A stretch of 64,000 nt of DNA from Oxytricha trifallax (taxonomy: Eukaryota > Ciliophora > Spirotrichea > Sporadotrichida > Oxytrichidae). The notes beneath the pieces were generated by a model. The model worked only from the letters and a program-made list of their open reading frames with translations. It was not told where the DNA came from and did not search any database. The stretch lies in contig ARYC01017309.1 in NCBI GenBank assembly GCA_000711775.1, forward strand, positions 38,593 through 102,592, given 5' to 3'. The translations under genes and the position numbers were made by a program. Below, piece after piece: positions 24,166-36,374 of the stretch (position 1 is the first letter of the stretch; every line of letters starts with the position of its first letter).

Positions 24166-25545
24166 AAAATCATTTTAATAATTTGAATTTTAATATCATC
24201 TCTATATAAATTAAAAAGAAAATTTCATGATCATTATTTTAAATGTATTATAATTCAAAAATTTGTGTTAGATAGCGCTTTTATTATTCGATTTACTTTT
24301 GTTGATAATACAATTTTAAATATCTTGAAGTAAATTGTTCTTGTTAAAGGCAGATTCTTCTTAAGAATTAGCATTTTAAAAATTTTTATGTTAGTTGACT
24401 TGATTTCCCATTTTAAATATATAAAACATAAGTTAACCAATTATTTTAAGAATATATTATAACACTCTTTTTATATAATATTTTTTCATAATAAATTATT
24501 AACTAATAAAACCATTTTCTTTTGAGGTTTTATATAAAACTCTATTTATATTTAATAATATAATTGATGTAATTATTATTTATTAATAAATTCATTCAGT
24601 TTACTTTGATACATTTAGAAAATTATCATTGTTATAAATATAATTTATAATTAATTAAGATAAATAATCACAATTCTATTTGTTATAACTTTTTTTTGCT
24701 CTTAAAAAAGATTATAATAATTTTTTCAAAATCTTTAAATATTATATATAATTTATTCTCTTTTTTAAAGGGTTTTTCTCATATTATTTAATTAGATAAG
24801 TAAAATTAATCCAAATTATTTTAGATACCAAGTAATTCATCGCAATTTTATATTTAAATAAATTATTATTTATAAACTTATATAAGGCATCATTATAATT
24901 GATAATAATATATATATATCTTGATTTGTTAATATATACGAATATTACTCTTTAATATTAAATTCAATATTTTATATGTTAATTTTATATATTTTATAAA
25001 TTAGAAAATTTCTCTATGTTTTTATAATCATATTATCGTCCATATTTATCAATTTATTTATTGTAACATATTGTAAGGATAATTTTACCATATTTATTAT
25101 GATTAAATAATTGAAATGTCCATGATATATATTTATTTTCATGAATCTATTTCTTGTAATCTATATATGCAATAATTTGCTACAGAATACTTTTTTATCG
25201 ATGAAAAGTGATAATTCAATAAATTAAAAAAGATTTTTATAAATATGTTGTAAACAATGCATTTTGCATCTATGTATTAATTATTATGATATTTTCACTT
25301 TTTAACATTTTATAATTTTTAGATTAATTGATTTATTGATCAATAAATAATTAAATATTTATATTTTGCTTTTAATCTTCAAAAACTTGTGATAAAATTA
25401 TTAAATAAAAACCTTTTAGAAGATTTAAAATGTATAAATTTGATTTAAGTTAAAACATATTAATTACTAGAGCAAGTACTTGTGTTTAATAATTCATGAA
25501 TCAAATTAATTAATCATTCTTTTGTTAATATCTCAATAAAACCAT
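24166..25545. other. Very AT-rich gene-free stretch
   Basis: Only AT-rich low-complexity DNA is seen, with no coding segment, inverted repeat or RNA gene. Probably germline-limited. Confidence 0.45.
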
Positions 25546-25547
25546 CA

Positions 25548-25690
25548 AATATAGTTATGACATAGATGTATCTGAGTGAGTTGACGTTGTAATTTTGTGA
25601 CGTGGAATTCATGAAATCGAAAAAAACTCCTAAAAAACCATTTTCGCTTTCACATAGTTTCCTTCTGAATCAAGATGCTGACAAGAATCA
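25548..25690 (+). repeat. Decayed partial copy of the 49.1 kb dispersed repeat
   Basis: GACATAGATGTATCTGAGTG and the following ~140 bp match 49095-49225 (GACGTAGACGTATCTGAGTG...), including GTGACGTGG, TCATGAA and AAAACCAT, with many C-to-T/G-to-A type differences. Only the left end of the repeat is present. Confidence 0.75.
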
Positions 25691-26203
25691 ATATGACATA
25701 CTAATTATGAAGTTTTTGATATAGTTTTTTCTCATTTATATGTGCTAATTCTTATGAAAATAATATAAAAGATAATAAAACAGATTCTAATTGAAATATA
25801 ATCGTGATTATAATGAAATATATTTTAACTCTAAGTTTTATTGTCACAAATATATCTTTATCATTAAACCAAAATGAATAAATAAATACATAAATACATT
25901 TAAAGTGATTTCAATAACATAAAATATTATCATACTTTAATGAAGTATCTAAAACAAGTAGTTAAATATGTCATTAATTAATGTAAATTTCTTAAATTAA
26001 AATGAACACTAAAAATTGATATTTTTTGATTATTTTCTCGAAGATTTTAAAATATTATTCATTGTCTTAATTTATTTTTTGATAAAATTCATATATGTAA
26101 GTATATGTATATAATTTAAAACATATTTTCAGAAATACAAAGTTTATATAAAATTTTATTACAAATTTAACTTGAAATATTTCAGAATGATTTAAAAAAT
26201 AAA
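25691..26203. other. AT-rich spacer
   Basis: No feature supported. Confidence 0.4.
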
Positions 26204-27885
26204 TCATTTGGTAATATCTTTCTTGACATCGATATAGGGATGATTTACAAAGTACCCTCCAAATACTAAATTAATCAAATTAAACCCCTAATATGAATAT
26301 TTTAATATAATTTATAATTAAATTTAATGAATTTAAATATATTTTACCTTAAAATATATCATATATTTTAAAAGTTATTAATAATAAAAAGAAATTCATA
26401 AATAGAATTGATAATTATATTAGTTCTATTTTTTAATTTCTTATTATGATTAAATATTATGATACTTTTAAAATTGTTTATTTTATAAAATCATTAAAAT
26501 ATAAAAAAAAGTTTGTATTATTTTATTACTTTTACTATGCTTAAATAAATATCATTATAAATTAGGGTTTATTTGCAAATTTAGGGGTGTACTGAGTGAG
26601 ATTTCCCAAAAATGTGTGTTTCATCCCTCCATATGATTCTTATCTCCTGCCTAAATCTCTGACTATACTTGATCCAACTTTTTTTATTAAAATTTTAAAA
26701 TGATTAATATTATCAAAACTCTTTGCTACTAAAAAATAAATATAAATTACAATAAAAATAAAATATAAAGTAATTGAGAATAAAATATTTACTTCTTGTG
26801 CAGTTACACTGATGAAATCCTCTTTGTTTTAAGTCATGTTTGTGGTGACAGTGCCAGGCTTAACAATCAAAGTATCGATTTATTTAATGCGATTTTGATC
26901 GAAATTATTTGAATTGCGAGCAAAGCTGTTAGCAAAGATCTAAATATAAAATAAAATTAAGTTTTTACATAGTGAATCATTAAATTTATTTCAAAAATAG
27001 ATCTTATTGAAGGTTTTAGTTCCACAATAAATAGCATTATAACAGAATCCTATTTCACTTAATGTTGAAGATAAATGTACAAAAGCAGTTTTCTAGTTAT
27101 GCTTCTTATAATTAATTCAAACTTATTAGTTGATTAATTAGAAAATATTATTATATATTTTACCATTTAACTTTTAAATTATAGCGTTTAGTCTGGCATA
27201 CTTAGTGAAATAAACCTATGTGAACATATTGACTCTAAGTAGATCTTAGATCTGTTAGGGTGGAAGCTCAAGAAATCTTTGGAAGTCTATGAGTCCCACG
27301 TTGTTCACGAGCATTGTAATATTTTTACCGCCTAGATACTTATCATCTTGGAATATTTCCTAGTAGTCTGATGGCAGGGCTTTTCTAAAATATATTTTAA
27401 TTTTTAATTTCTAGTTTTATGAATATGTCTCTCATATATAAAATTGTGTTGCATGGCTTTAGAAAAGTCAAGAGGTACAGTTTCTACTTTAATTTATGGA
27501 TTAATTCTCAAACATTACTCCTTAACATTAAAAATTAAAATATGATATACATCATTAAGTTTGGCCTCGCTTCTTGAAACTAGAGCCAAGTTAAATCCTT
27601 CTTGAGCTAGTTCAAAGGCTATTCCTTTTCCAATGCCATCAGATGAGCCTGTTATTAAAGCATATCCCTAACCATCTAAACCCCCATATAGATCGTGGAC
27701 TCTATTAGGAATAATAATTTATTTTTATTTTAATAGTACTATGAATTAAAATAAAATATATTAGGAATCTTTTCTCTGAATTTCTAATCATAAATACACA
27801 TTGCAGTTTTAATCAAGGGATTCATGACTTAGTAAAGTCCAACTAGAAATATTCCATTTTTGCTTAATTTAAGGATTTTGCTCAT
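26204..27885 (-). CDS. Short-chain dehydrogenase/reductase 2 (3-ketoacyl-CoA reductase / 17-beta-HSD type)
   Basis: ATG at 27885 ([19 protein letters not shown]). The cofactor loop is [19 protein letters not shown] (about 27660-27600). After a 27-bp IES comes [17 protein letters not shown] sequence, then [19 protein letters not shown] (about 27320-27250). The catalytic segment is [20 protein letters not shown] plus K (about 27080-27010), followed by [10 protein letters not shown] (about 26860) and the C-side [19 protein letters not shown] last segment, [16 protein letters not shown], ends in TGA (26206-26204). GxxxGxG, NNVG, Ser and YxxxK are all present, so this paralogue looks catalytically complete. 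Family knowledge places such enzymes in the ER membrane in very-long-chain fatty-acid elongation or steroid metabolism. Confidence 0.85.
27384..27460. other. IES, 77 bp, pointer GGCTTT
   Basis: GGCTTT at 27378-27383 and 27455-27460, same phase. Joins LDFSKA to LPSDYQEIFQ. Confidence 0.8.
27532..27558. other. Candidate very short IES, 27 bp, pointer CATTAA
   Basis: CATTAA at 27526-27531 and 27553-27558. The insert is a multiple of three and open, so it is not needed to keep the frame. Removal brings the SRSEAKL to LDFSKA spacing close to that of the family. Confidence 0.55.
27713..27768. other. IES, 56 bp, pointer TATTAGGAAT
   Basis: Ten-bp repeats TATTAGGAAT at 27703-27712 and 27759-27768, same phase. 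Joins REKIPN to [13 protein letters not shown]. Confidence 0.87.
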
Positions 27886-29657
27886 TTTAAAGATACAAAT
27901 TAAAAATATTGTATTATTTCTTTCTCTCTTATTTGAAAATATTTTGAAAATGAAAATGATGCATTTTTTATTATTTGAGGGGATTAAGTTTATATTTAGT
28001 CTCTTCCATAGTATATATTCTTGATAAGATATTTAATTAAATGAAACTATATAATCTTATAAATCTTATTTTCTATATGACTTATTATAATATTGTTACA
28101 AACAATCTGTATTTCTGTAAGAATTATTACTTTGAAGCATCTCTATTATTCACCTTTATAATGTTAAAATAAATATCGTATAATTAAAAAGTGTTTAAAA
28201 ATATATAAGTTGATAGGGAATTTTTATTTATTTATAATTGAAAATTAGAGGAAATTTAATTTAAAAAATGGAATATTTCATAATATTTTTATTTAATATG
28301 TCTTTGTATCTAAATTAAAGCTTAATTTTACATTTTTACAATTTTAATTGTTTATTAAAATTTTATTAAACATAATTATTCTTAAATATTTCTCAATAAA
28401 GTCAATTAATTTTCACTGAGCAATCTATAAGAAAATTAACTTTATTATAGATTATACTGAAATTTTTATAAATAACGTTATTGTATAAAACTCCAAATTT
28501 TTATATTAAACATATTATTATATCTTCACTTAATAATAAGAAAGTATACTTTCCATTTAATACACAAATAAATTTGGAATTATAATATTTTAATTCAATT
28601 ATTTTTATATTAATTTTGTTTACTATTTATTTTTTTAATATTCAAAACACTTCCTTTCAAACATCTCTTATCTTTTAATTATATTTATTTGTAAAACCTA
28701 GGAAATAATTAATTCAATTAATACTTAAATTATGAATATATATATTTAATGTTTATTTCAAGATATTTCATTTTAAATTTTCACTTAAATTGTATTTTTG
28801 AATACAAGTTCATTGAAAATAATCAAATGCTAATTTAAATTAGCTTTGTGCTTTTTATTTTTTTATAAACATTATAGTATTATTGAGTTTGTAATATATA
28901 ACTACTAATCACATATTTTGAAAGTAAATATCATGATATTTTTATCTTAGTAGTCTATAAATCTGTAATGTCTATAATATTATATAAATTTTATATTTGT
29001 TTAATAAATATTGCCAAAATTCTTTTAAAAAATTGATTAGATTTCAGAAACTGTTTAAAACTAAAATTAATTTATTTATTTATCAATTTTGACAAGTAAT
29101 AAAAATAAAAATATTTTTTAATCGTTGATATTTAATAATTAAATCATACGATAGCTATAAAATAAATATTTATTAAAAAATTTAGCATAAAACTTATTGT
29201 AACTTAACCTAGTTTAGTAAATTAAAAAAATATAAAATGTATAGTTTTCTTTTTCCCAAAAATAAATTAAAAAAATATTTTTAGATATAATAGTTCATCT
29301 ATTTTTTTAAAAAAAAATTAAAATGTCTCAATTTCAATAGTGAAAAATTATCTTAATATTTTAATGAATATTATAATTAATTTAATACCAAAGAGTTGAC
29401 TTTTATAAAAGTTATTAAATTTTCGAAAATAAATTTATTTTAAATAATTATAGCAAGGTTGATTAATATAGCATAAAAATAAATATTCTGCAAATATCTG
29501 ATTAAATTAAGAATACATTTTATAAAAAAAAAACTTTAATATAGTTTTTGAAAGCAGGGCTTAGTTAAAATTTAATTACATATAAAGCTTTATTTTTATG
29601 AAAATATTATTTTGATTATAGAAAGTAATATTTTTTAGAAGATAAATTTATATTAAA
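27886..29657. other. Gene-free AT-rich stretch
   Basis: 1.8 kb of AT-rich DNA without a supported feature. Confidence 0.45.
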
Positions 29658-29815
29658 CAACTATAGTGTGGCCATCTCTTCGAATAGATTGAGAGGCCTT
29701 GATTTGAACCAATAACCCCTCAACTATTGTCAGGAGCAAATCTGCTATTTCCTTTATCCCACTACTGTTAATGTAAGGCTAGTCATAGATCAGGCATGAA
29801 GATATCTATAAAGAG
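29658..29815 (-). CDS. Isolated coding segment (orphan MDS), unknown protein
   Basis: A ~160-bp island of balanced composition in AT-rich DNA. The minus strand reads IYDQPYINSSGIKEIADLLL, then IVEGLLVQIKASQSIRRDGH, open throughout. No partner MDS lies within 1 kb on either side, so it may be a scrambled or far-separated piece of a gene. The family is unknown. Confidence 0.45.
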
Positions 29816-31159
29816 TGGTATTTGTAAAATCTACATAAATATGCATTTTTATAATTTAAAATAATAAACTCTCATAAATTTACAACTGAATTATCAAAAC
29901 ATAAGAATTTTAATGATGTTATACATTATGATATTTTTAATTAGCTTATAGATTCAGTATTTATATTAAATTATGAAGTGATTTATTTTCAAATTATATA
30001 CAAATTACTTTACGTACAATAATTAACTAAAATATGTAAACTCAAAAATATGTGGTTTCAAATTAAAATTATAATCTTTATCTAATCAAAAAATTATTCT
30101 TAATAAAATGTTTTTAAGTTAAAAACAATATAGATTATAAATTTTTTATGTTTCTTAAATAATAATTAATATACAAACCAATTTATATATTTTTATACCC
30201 AATTATTTATTATTTACGTATGTTAATATTTAAATTTTATGATTATTTTTATTTTAATAATAATATTAATTATAGAAAAGGAATATATCCAAAAATCTTT
30301 TAAAATTTTGTATTATTTTTGTGCAAAATTGTTTTATAATTAACAAATATATTAAAATAAAATTTATTATTCATATATTAAATGCAAAAAGATTTTACTT
30401 TAAATATATCCAGTTGAATAATAAAAAAATTAAAGCAGTATAATTTATAAAAGGAATTTACTTAGAAAACATCACTAAATCGATATCACTAATCAAAATA
30501 GTAATTTGTAAAAAAAAATATGTAAATATAATTAATGTAAAATTTTATTATTCTTATTATGATGCTATGGATTTTCAAATTAATATAAATTACTATAGAT
30601 TATAAAATTTAATTTATCATAAATAATTTATTAACAAGTTTACATGAGAGGCAATTAAATTTTCCTTTTATGTGAGAAGTTATTCTAATTTTTTCCCCAA
30701 TATCACATAATAATTAAATAAATTATTTATATTTTCAGAATTGTTTCATTTTTATTTATAAATATAAAGAACTAAGAAAAATATTCATTATTAAAATTCA
30801 AAATGATTGAAAACAGATACGTATTGATAAAAGAAATATTATTAATTTAAATTTTTCTTAAAACAAAATTATATAAAAATTATTTTGAGTTTGCTTTTAT
30901 TTTAACTTAGCTTTCATATTAATAAAATATAACAAGAAAATATATAAATTTTACTGAATTTTCGGTGTAAATTATTTCTTTTGGTTTGGAAATAGAATGA
31001 AAAATATATGCTTCCTTAATTTCATTAAAAAATATAAAACAAATAAGGATATACAAATTATTTATTAAGAATAATTATTTTGATTTAATTCAATAACCAA
31101 TTAATTTTAATTAAATTGTAACTACCTCCTCACAATTTTACTTGAACAAAATTAGGACT
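29816..31159. other. Gene-free AT-rich stretch
   Basis: No supported feature. Confidence 0.45.
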
Positions 31160-31576
31160 ATTGTAGGAATACATTTGATTTGGGAAATAAATTTATAATT
31201 ATTAAATAAATAATTAAATTCGTGGCAGTTAACTTTCTTGAAACCTAAACAATTTGGTACTTATTCGAGAGAGAATTCAAAATCAGCTGGACTTTACTAT
31301 TGGCGGTCCCCTCTATCGCATTGTAGAAGCGAGATAACTTGAGTTTAATTTTGGGTGATTTGTTTAGTTAATTTAATGCCAAAATTAAAGTCGAGTTATC
31401 TCGCTTCAGGAATGCGATAGAGGGGTACCGCCAATAGTAAAGTCCAGCTGATTTTAAATTCTCTATCGAACAAGTACCATATTGTTTAGGTTTCTAGAAA
31501 GTTAAACTGCCACGAATTATGATTAATTTATTTTAAATTCAAATTTAATTTCCCAAATCAAATGTATTCCTACAAT
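31160..31576. repeat. Long near-perfect palindrome (foldback), 417 bp
   Basis: The left arm starts ATTGTAGGAATACATTTGAT and the right arm ends ATCAAATGTATTCCTACAAT. The inner arms carry GGACTTTACTATTGGCGGT against ACCGCCAATAGTAAAGTCC and GCGAGATAACTTGAGTT against GACGAGTTATCTCGC-like sequence. They meet at a short loop around 31350-31375. The arms are of mixed composition, unlike their AT-rich surroundings. No ORF is obvious. It lies just upstream of the first CK1-like gene. Confidence 0.85.
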
Positions 31577-31699
31577 ATTATAAATTTACCATGATTTATT
31601 ATTAATTTATAAAATTTTTGAAGTAGCATTTAGCATTTTAATATAATAATTTTGCTAACAAATAAAATTATAGAAGATCTTAATAATTACTAAATCTCA

Positions 31700-34600
31700 A
31701 ATAAATTAAAAAGAAATTGGTTAAGGAGCCTAAGAAAAAGTATACAAGGCTCTGGATGAGAAAACGGGTTTAAAATGTGCTCTCAAGATAAATTAGTTTA
31801 TTAAAATTATAAATGTGAATATAATATTTAGAGATAGTAAGGAGTCGAATTCTAATATTCTTTATAATGAGAAATTTATAATTTATCTGCTATATTTATA
31901 TCTATATATTTAAATACAGCAGATAAATTAATCTTAAAATTATTATTTTTCTAATTTTTATTCAAATATATTATAGTATGAAATTTATTTTATTTGTAGC
32001 TTATATTTACCATTATTATTTTATTTAATGAGTGTAGAGTGAAGAAAATGCGGATTTCAGTTTGGAAATAGATGTTTATTTATTAATGAAAAGTTTAGAA
32101 CAATCTCAACATAGAATTTGTTTTTAATTAAATATAGATTTAGTTAAAAAAGCTATAATTTAATTATATAATACTTAAAAAAAATCTTTAAAAATTATAA
32201 TTTTATGATTTATTATTTATATTTTATATATAATATTGGGTGGGGGGAAGTTTCCTGCCCCAACATTAAATTTTATGTTTTTTGAAATAATTTTAATAGA
32301 AACAATAAATTTCAATTTCAATTATTACCATAATCATGTACTATACAACATTTATTATTATTTAATTTTCAAGGTACATAATTATTCTTTATCAAATTAT
32401 ATATTATTAACAAGGCTAAAATAAGTGTTTTTTATTAATAATTAATGTAATTTTCATTAAATTTTAAATTAATTATCAACGTAGAAATGATATTTGAAGC
32501 TAAATTTAAAAAAACTACATCATAATTGATGATAAAGATTCTTTGAAAATTATAAAAATTACATATTTTTATGTATGGGGCAGGAAACTTCCGAAGGGGG
32601 CAGGAAACTACCTTTTTGGGAGCAGGAAACTTTCCTCCTAGGGTGCATATAAAATTTTGGGGCAGGAAACTTCCCCCCCCCCCATAATATTTTATGTTTA
32701 ATCATTATTATATACAAATATTAAACATAGTGGTATGATTTGCTGATAAAAAATAAATGTTTATTAAGGGTTCCCCAGATATTTAGGATCAGGAAAAACT
32801 CCTGAAAATAAAAGTTTTATGGCTTTATCTTTAATGGGTCCTACTCTATAATAAGTTATTGCATAAAAATCTTTGGAATAAATATAATACAGAATCAATT
32901 TATCAAATTTATTTTTAAAAAATTATTAAAATTCAAGAATTTTAAGAGATGTGAATTGAACTTGATTTTAATAAATAAAATTGTTTATATTTTATCATAA
33001 AAACATTCAAGAATTGAATTTAAAGTAGATCAAATTCAATTAAAGAGAGTTTACTTTTTAAAGTTATTTTAATTGAAAATATATATTTTAATATTGCTAA
33101 AATACAAACATTAGGAATTTATAATTTTTTAAAATCAATAAACTGTCATTAATAATAAGTTTTTAAATTAAATTATATATAAGAGAGTAAAAATGAAATA
33201 AATATCTACTTTTTTAATTATTTTATTATTCTCCAACTTAATTGTGTTTTCGCGGAGATACTCAATTGTACTTTATAATATTGTGAAGTTAGATAATATA
33301 TTTAATAGAAATTTTAAGATAAATGGAGAGTAATATTTACAAGCGCTGAGTAATCTCCCTAAAATTTATAAATTAAGCTATTAAATTATTTCGAGGAGTT
33401 TGAATTACTGAAATTATAGTTAATAGAAATTTTATAAAAAAATAATATGAAAATACTGAAATACTCTAACTTTTATTTAAGTCTCAAAATGGCACTTGGA
33501 GTTTAAATAAATTTATGACATTTTATAGTATAATTATAAATAGATTTAATTTAATTCTTTCTAATTTATTAACGTTTTTTTTATTTATTTAAACTACTCC
33601 TTGAATTTCAAAAATTCATGATTAATAATTTAAATAGTCATTTTATTTTGCATTTAAATTTATGATTCTCAAATATTAGACAACGTAAAACATGTCTCTC
33701 TCAAAAAACAGTCATCTAACTAGGGATCTAACTTTAAATTAACTAGATTAATATTTAATGATAAAAAAACTGCATTCTTCTATAAAAATATAAAGGATTA
33801 AAATCATTGATTAAAACTTGTAAGTGTAAAAAACTTTTGCTTTCAAATTAAGATTCCTTGTCAACAGCTTATCTGCTGAGTGTTACAATTCAAGAAGTTG
33901 TATTCACATAATCATTCTCTAATCATTAATTGATAAATTTATCATATTTATTGAAGATTTATTTTTAAATTTAATAGTTAGGACATCTAGGTTTTTATTT
34001 ATAACTTAAAAATAAATATTTCCCTGTATATAAATAATTGATACTGGAAATAACCTTACCTTTTTATTTAATAATATAGATCTATTGTTATAAAACAAAT
34101 GAACAAAAATAAATTAATTTACTAAATTTTATTTTAAGTATATTCCATACAAAAACTTCATTCAATTGGGTATATTCACTTAGATATCAAACCAGACAAT
34201 ATTTATTTTTTAAAAATGTAATACTAATTAATTATTTAAAACCATATAATTATTATTATTATATCGTTTGATCTTATAATATTTTGCTTATTATATATAT
34301 ATTATTAATAAATATTCTTGTATTTATAGGAGAAAATTAAAATTTTTAATTTTTTTAAAATAAAAAATTTTTAAATTTTTATAATATAATTGAATTAGTA
34401 AAGTTAAATTTTAATAAATTTAATAAATAATTTTAAAACTTTGCTTTGATTAAAAGGAATTAAAAAATTTGACAATTTTTGTGTGATAAAAATGATGAAA
34501 AAATATACAATTTATCTTTTTAATCACAAAATCTATTTAAGAAATGCAATATTCTTCAATATTTAAATATATATATATATAATAGAAAGAGTAATATATT

Positions 34601-36374
34601 TAAAGTAATTAAGGAAAAGTTAAACAATTTCACAAACATACTTATTCTCTTTTAATGTTTAGAGGAAAAAACTATTTATTAAACATTCTTCAAAATTTAT
34701 ATTAATTTGTTTGTATATAAAATAGGGGGGGGAGTTTCCTGCACTTAAATTTTTTTCCAAAATTTTTATGTTTTTATTTATTTATTTATGACTATTTAAA
34801 ATTTAATTTAACATAAACACAAATAAATCACTTATTATATAATGATTTTATTATCAATTATAAGTATATTTTTTAAATGTTTATTTTGATAGTATATATT
34901 CCAATTTTATTGTATTATTAGCTAATACTATCCTAATTAAGTTCTGTTTATACTATGAAATATCATATTAAGACTTAATTTTTTAAGATCTAATAATAAA
35001 CGTACACTATCCTCTTAAATTAAATTTTTGTAAATTAATAATTCTATTAACAATTATATGTAAAATTATAAATAAAAATTACATATTAAAAAGAAAAAGT
35101 GCAGGAATCTTCCCCCCCATAAAATAAATTGCTATATTTTAATCACACATAAATACAAAAATGGCTTCCAAATGATAAATTTATTTAAAAATATTCTTTA
35201 AAGTTAAAATCAAATTAAAATTAATACTCTTTATTTATTTTATGTAACAAAGAGGTTTAGGTATTAATTAATTACATTTTTTAAAAAATTAATATTATGT
35301 TGAATTCTAAGGATTTGGAAAGCCCTTCATCAGCTCTTGTGAATATAATTGATTTTAGCGTCTCATTATTATTAGTAGTAATTTTATATTTAAAATAGAT
35401 TTTAAATTGTCCTATTTCTTTTATTTAAATCTCTCAAAAATTCTAAGATTTAACACTAAATCATGTTCCAAACGATAAGAAATCTGAATACAAATAATTA
35501 ATAATTGAATATCAATTGATTAATCTAAAAATGATAAATTCAATAAGTTAATTTTTTATGAATTCAATGGAAATATTGCATTTGGAAGTGTATACTAAAT
35601 GAGCGGTTAAAGTAATAATATTTTACAATTTTAAAAGCTAATTTATACATAAATTTTCCTTAATAAATTAGAAAGTAAATTTATGTTTCTTAAATATTTT
35701 ATAATTGTTGAAATATATTATTGTTACAATTATCATTGATCTAAATTAAACTATTAGGTCCATCTCGAAGAGATGACATTTCATCTATACTCTACCTTCT
35801 AATATTTCTCCGAGAAGGTCATCTTCCTTGGTCCAAATATTATTAAAAATTAAAATTAAACATTTTTAAGTAAATATAATTTAATTATAAAGTGTTAAAT
35901 ATTTAAGCAAAGATCAAAAGAATCATTCATTTTTATACGTGAAAAAAGAAAAATAATAATTTCATTAATAAATTAAAAATAGACAAAATTCTTGTAAGTA
36001 ACATTTTTACAAATATTATAACAATAGAGATAAATTTTGATTTTAAACATAAAAATATATTTTAAAAGGCCTGGCCTCTCTTGTAATAAAGGCAATTTTA
36101 TTTCTCAATTTATTTTGTATTTCAACTAACGTTTATAACGCTTAGTGATACTTTGAAATTTTTCATTAAGTCTAATATTAATCATAATAATTTTATAGGC
36201 TATCTGCGCAAATTAATAACTTATGTTGACTCATTGCAATTTTATGACAAACCAGATTACCACTATATGATTCAGCATTTAAATAAATAATTAAATAAGG
36301 TGACGTATTAAAATTAATGGGATATGGACTGGAATAAAAACCCCAATTTTTATAATTTTATTAACAAAAATTGA
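31700..36374 (+). CDS. Casein-kinase-1-like protein kinase, copy A (fragmented in MDSs)
   Basis: Plus-strand segments in kinase order. The glycine loop and VAIK-like lysine are EIGQGAQEKVYKALDEKTG with CALKIN (31717-31797). A possible alpha-C piece is SPDIQDQEKLLKI (about 32770). The catalytic loop is KLHSIGYIHLDIKPDN (34150-34203). The activation region is FYEFNGNIAFGSVYQMSG (35555-35607). Then come GPSRRDDISSILYLLIFLRE with LPWS (35605 and 35758-35835). The C-lobe is YVDSLQFYDKPDYHY and a WDMDW end (36220-36340), closing with TGA at 36372-36374 unless that lies in an IES. The GPSRRDD and FYDKPDY motifs are diagnostic of the CK1 family. HRD is HLD, and the DFG triplet is not recognisable. 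Two short transposon-like elements sit in its gaps. Confidence 0.82.
32238..32683. mobile_element. Short inverted-repeat element, copy B (446 bp)
   Basis: Perfect 8-bp duplication ATAATATT at 32230-32237 and 32684-32691. The left end is a G-run then GGAAGTTTCCTGCCCC. The right end carries four successive copies of the inverted motif CAGGAAACT (32581, 32601, 32623, 32663) before a C-run. It lies between the first two kinase segments of CK1 copy A. Confidence 0.87.
34725..35118. mobile_element. Short inverted-repeat element, copy C (394 bp)
   Basis: Perfect 8-bp duplication ATAAAATA at 34717-34724 and 35119-35126. Ends are GGGGGGGGAGTTTCCTGCAC and GTGCAGGAATCTTCCCCCCC. It sits between the catalytic-loop and activation-loop MDSs of CK1 copy A. 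The interior is clearly similar to copy D (ATTATATAATGATTTTATTA in both). Confidence 0.88.
35606..35757 (+). other. Intron in CK1 copy A at the Gly-Pro-Ser-Arg-Arg junction, 152 nt
   Basis: GTTAAAG...CTATTAG, splitting the Gly codon after its first base. The intron in copy B (51846-52806) interrupts exactly the same codon position. Confidence 0.7.

Noticed and set aside
29640-29760. Possible tRNA because of GGTTCAAATC on the minus strand
   Set aside because: No cloverleaf can be formed: the supposed T-stem does not pair, and the region is a clean coding frame.
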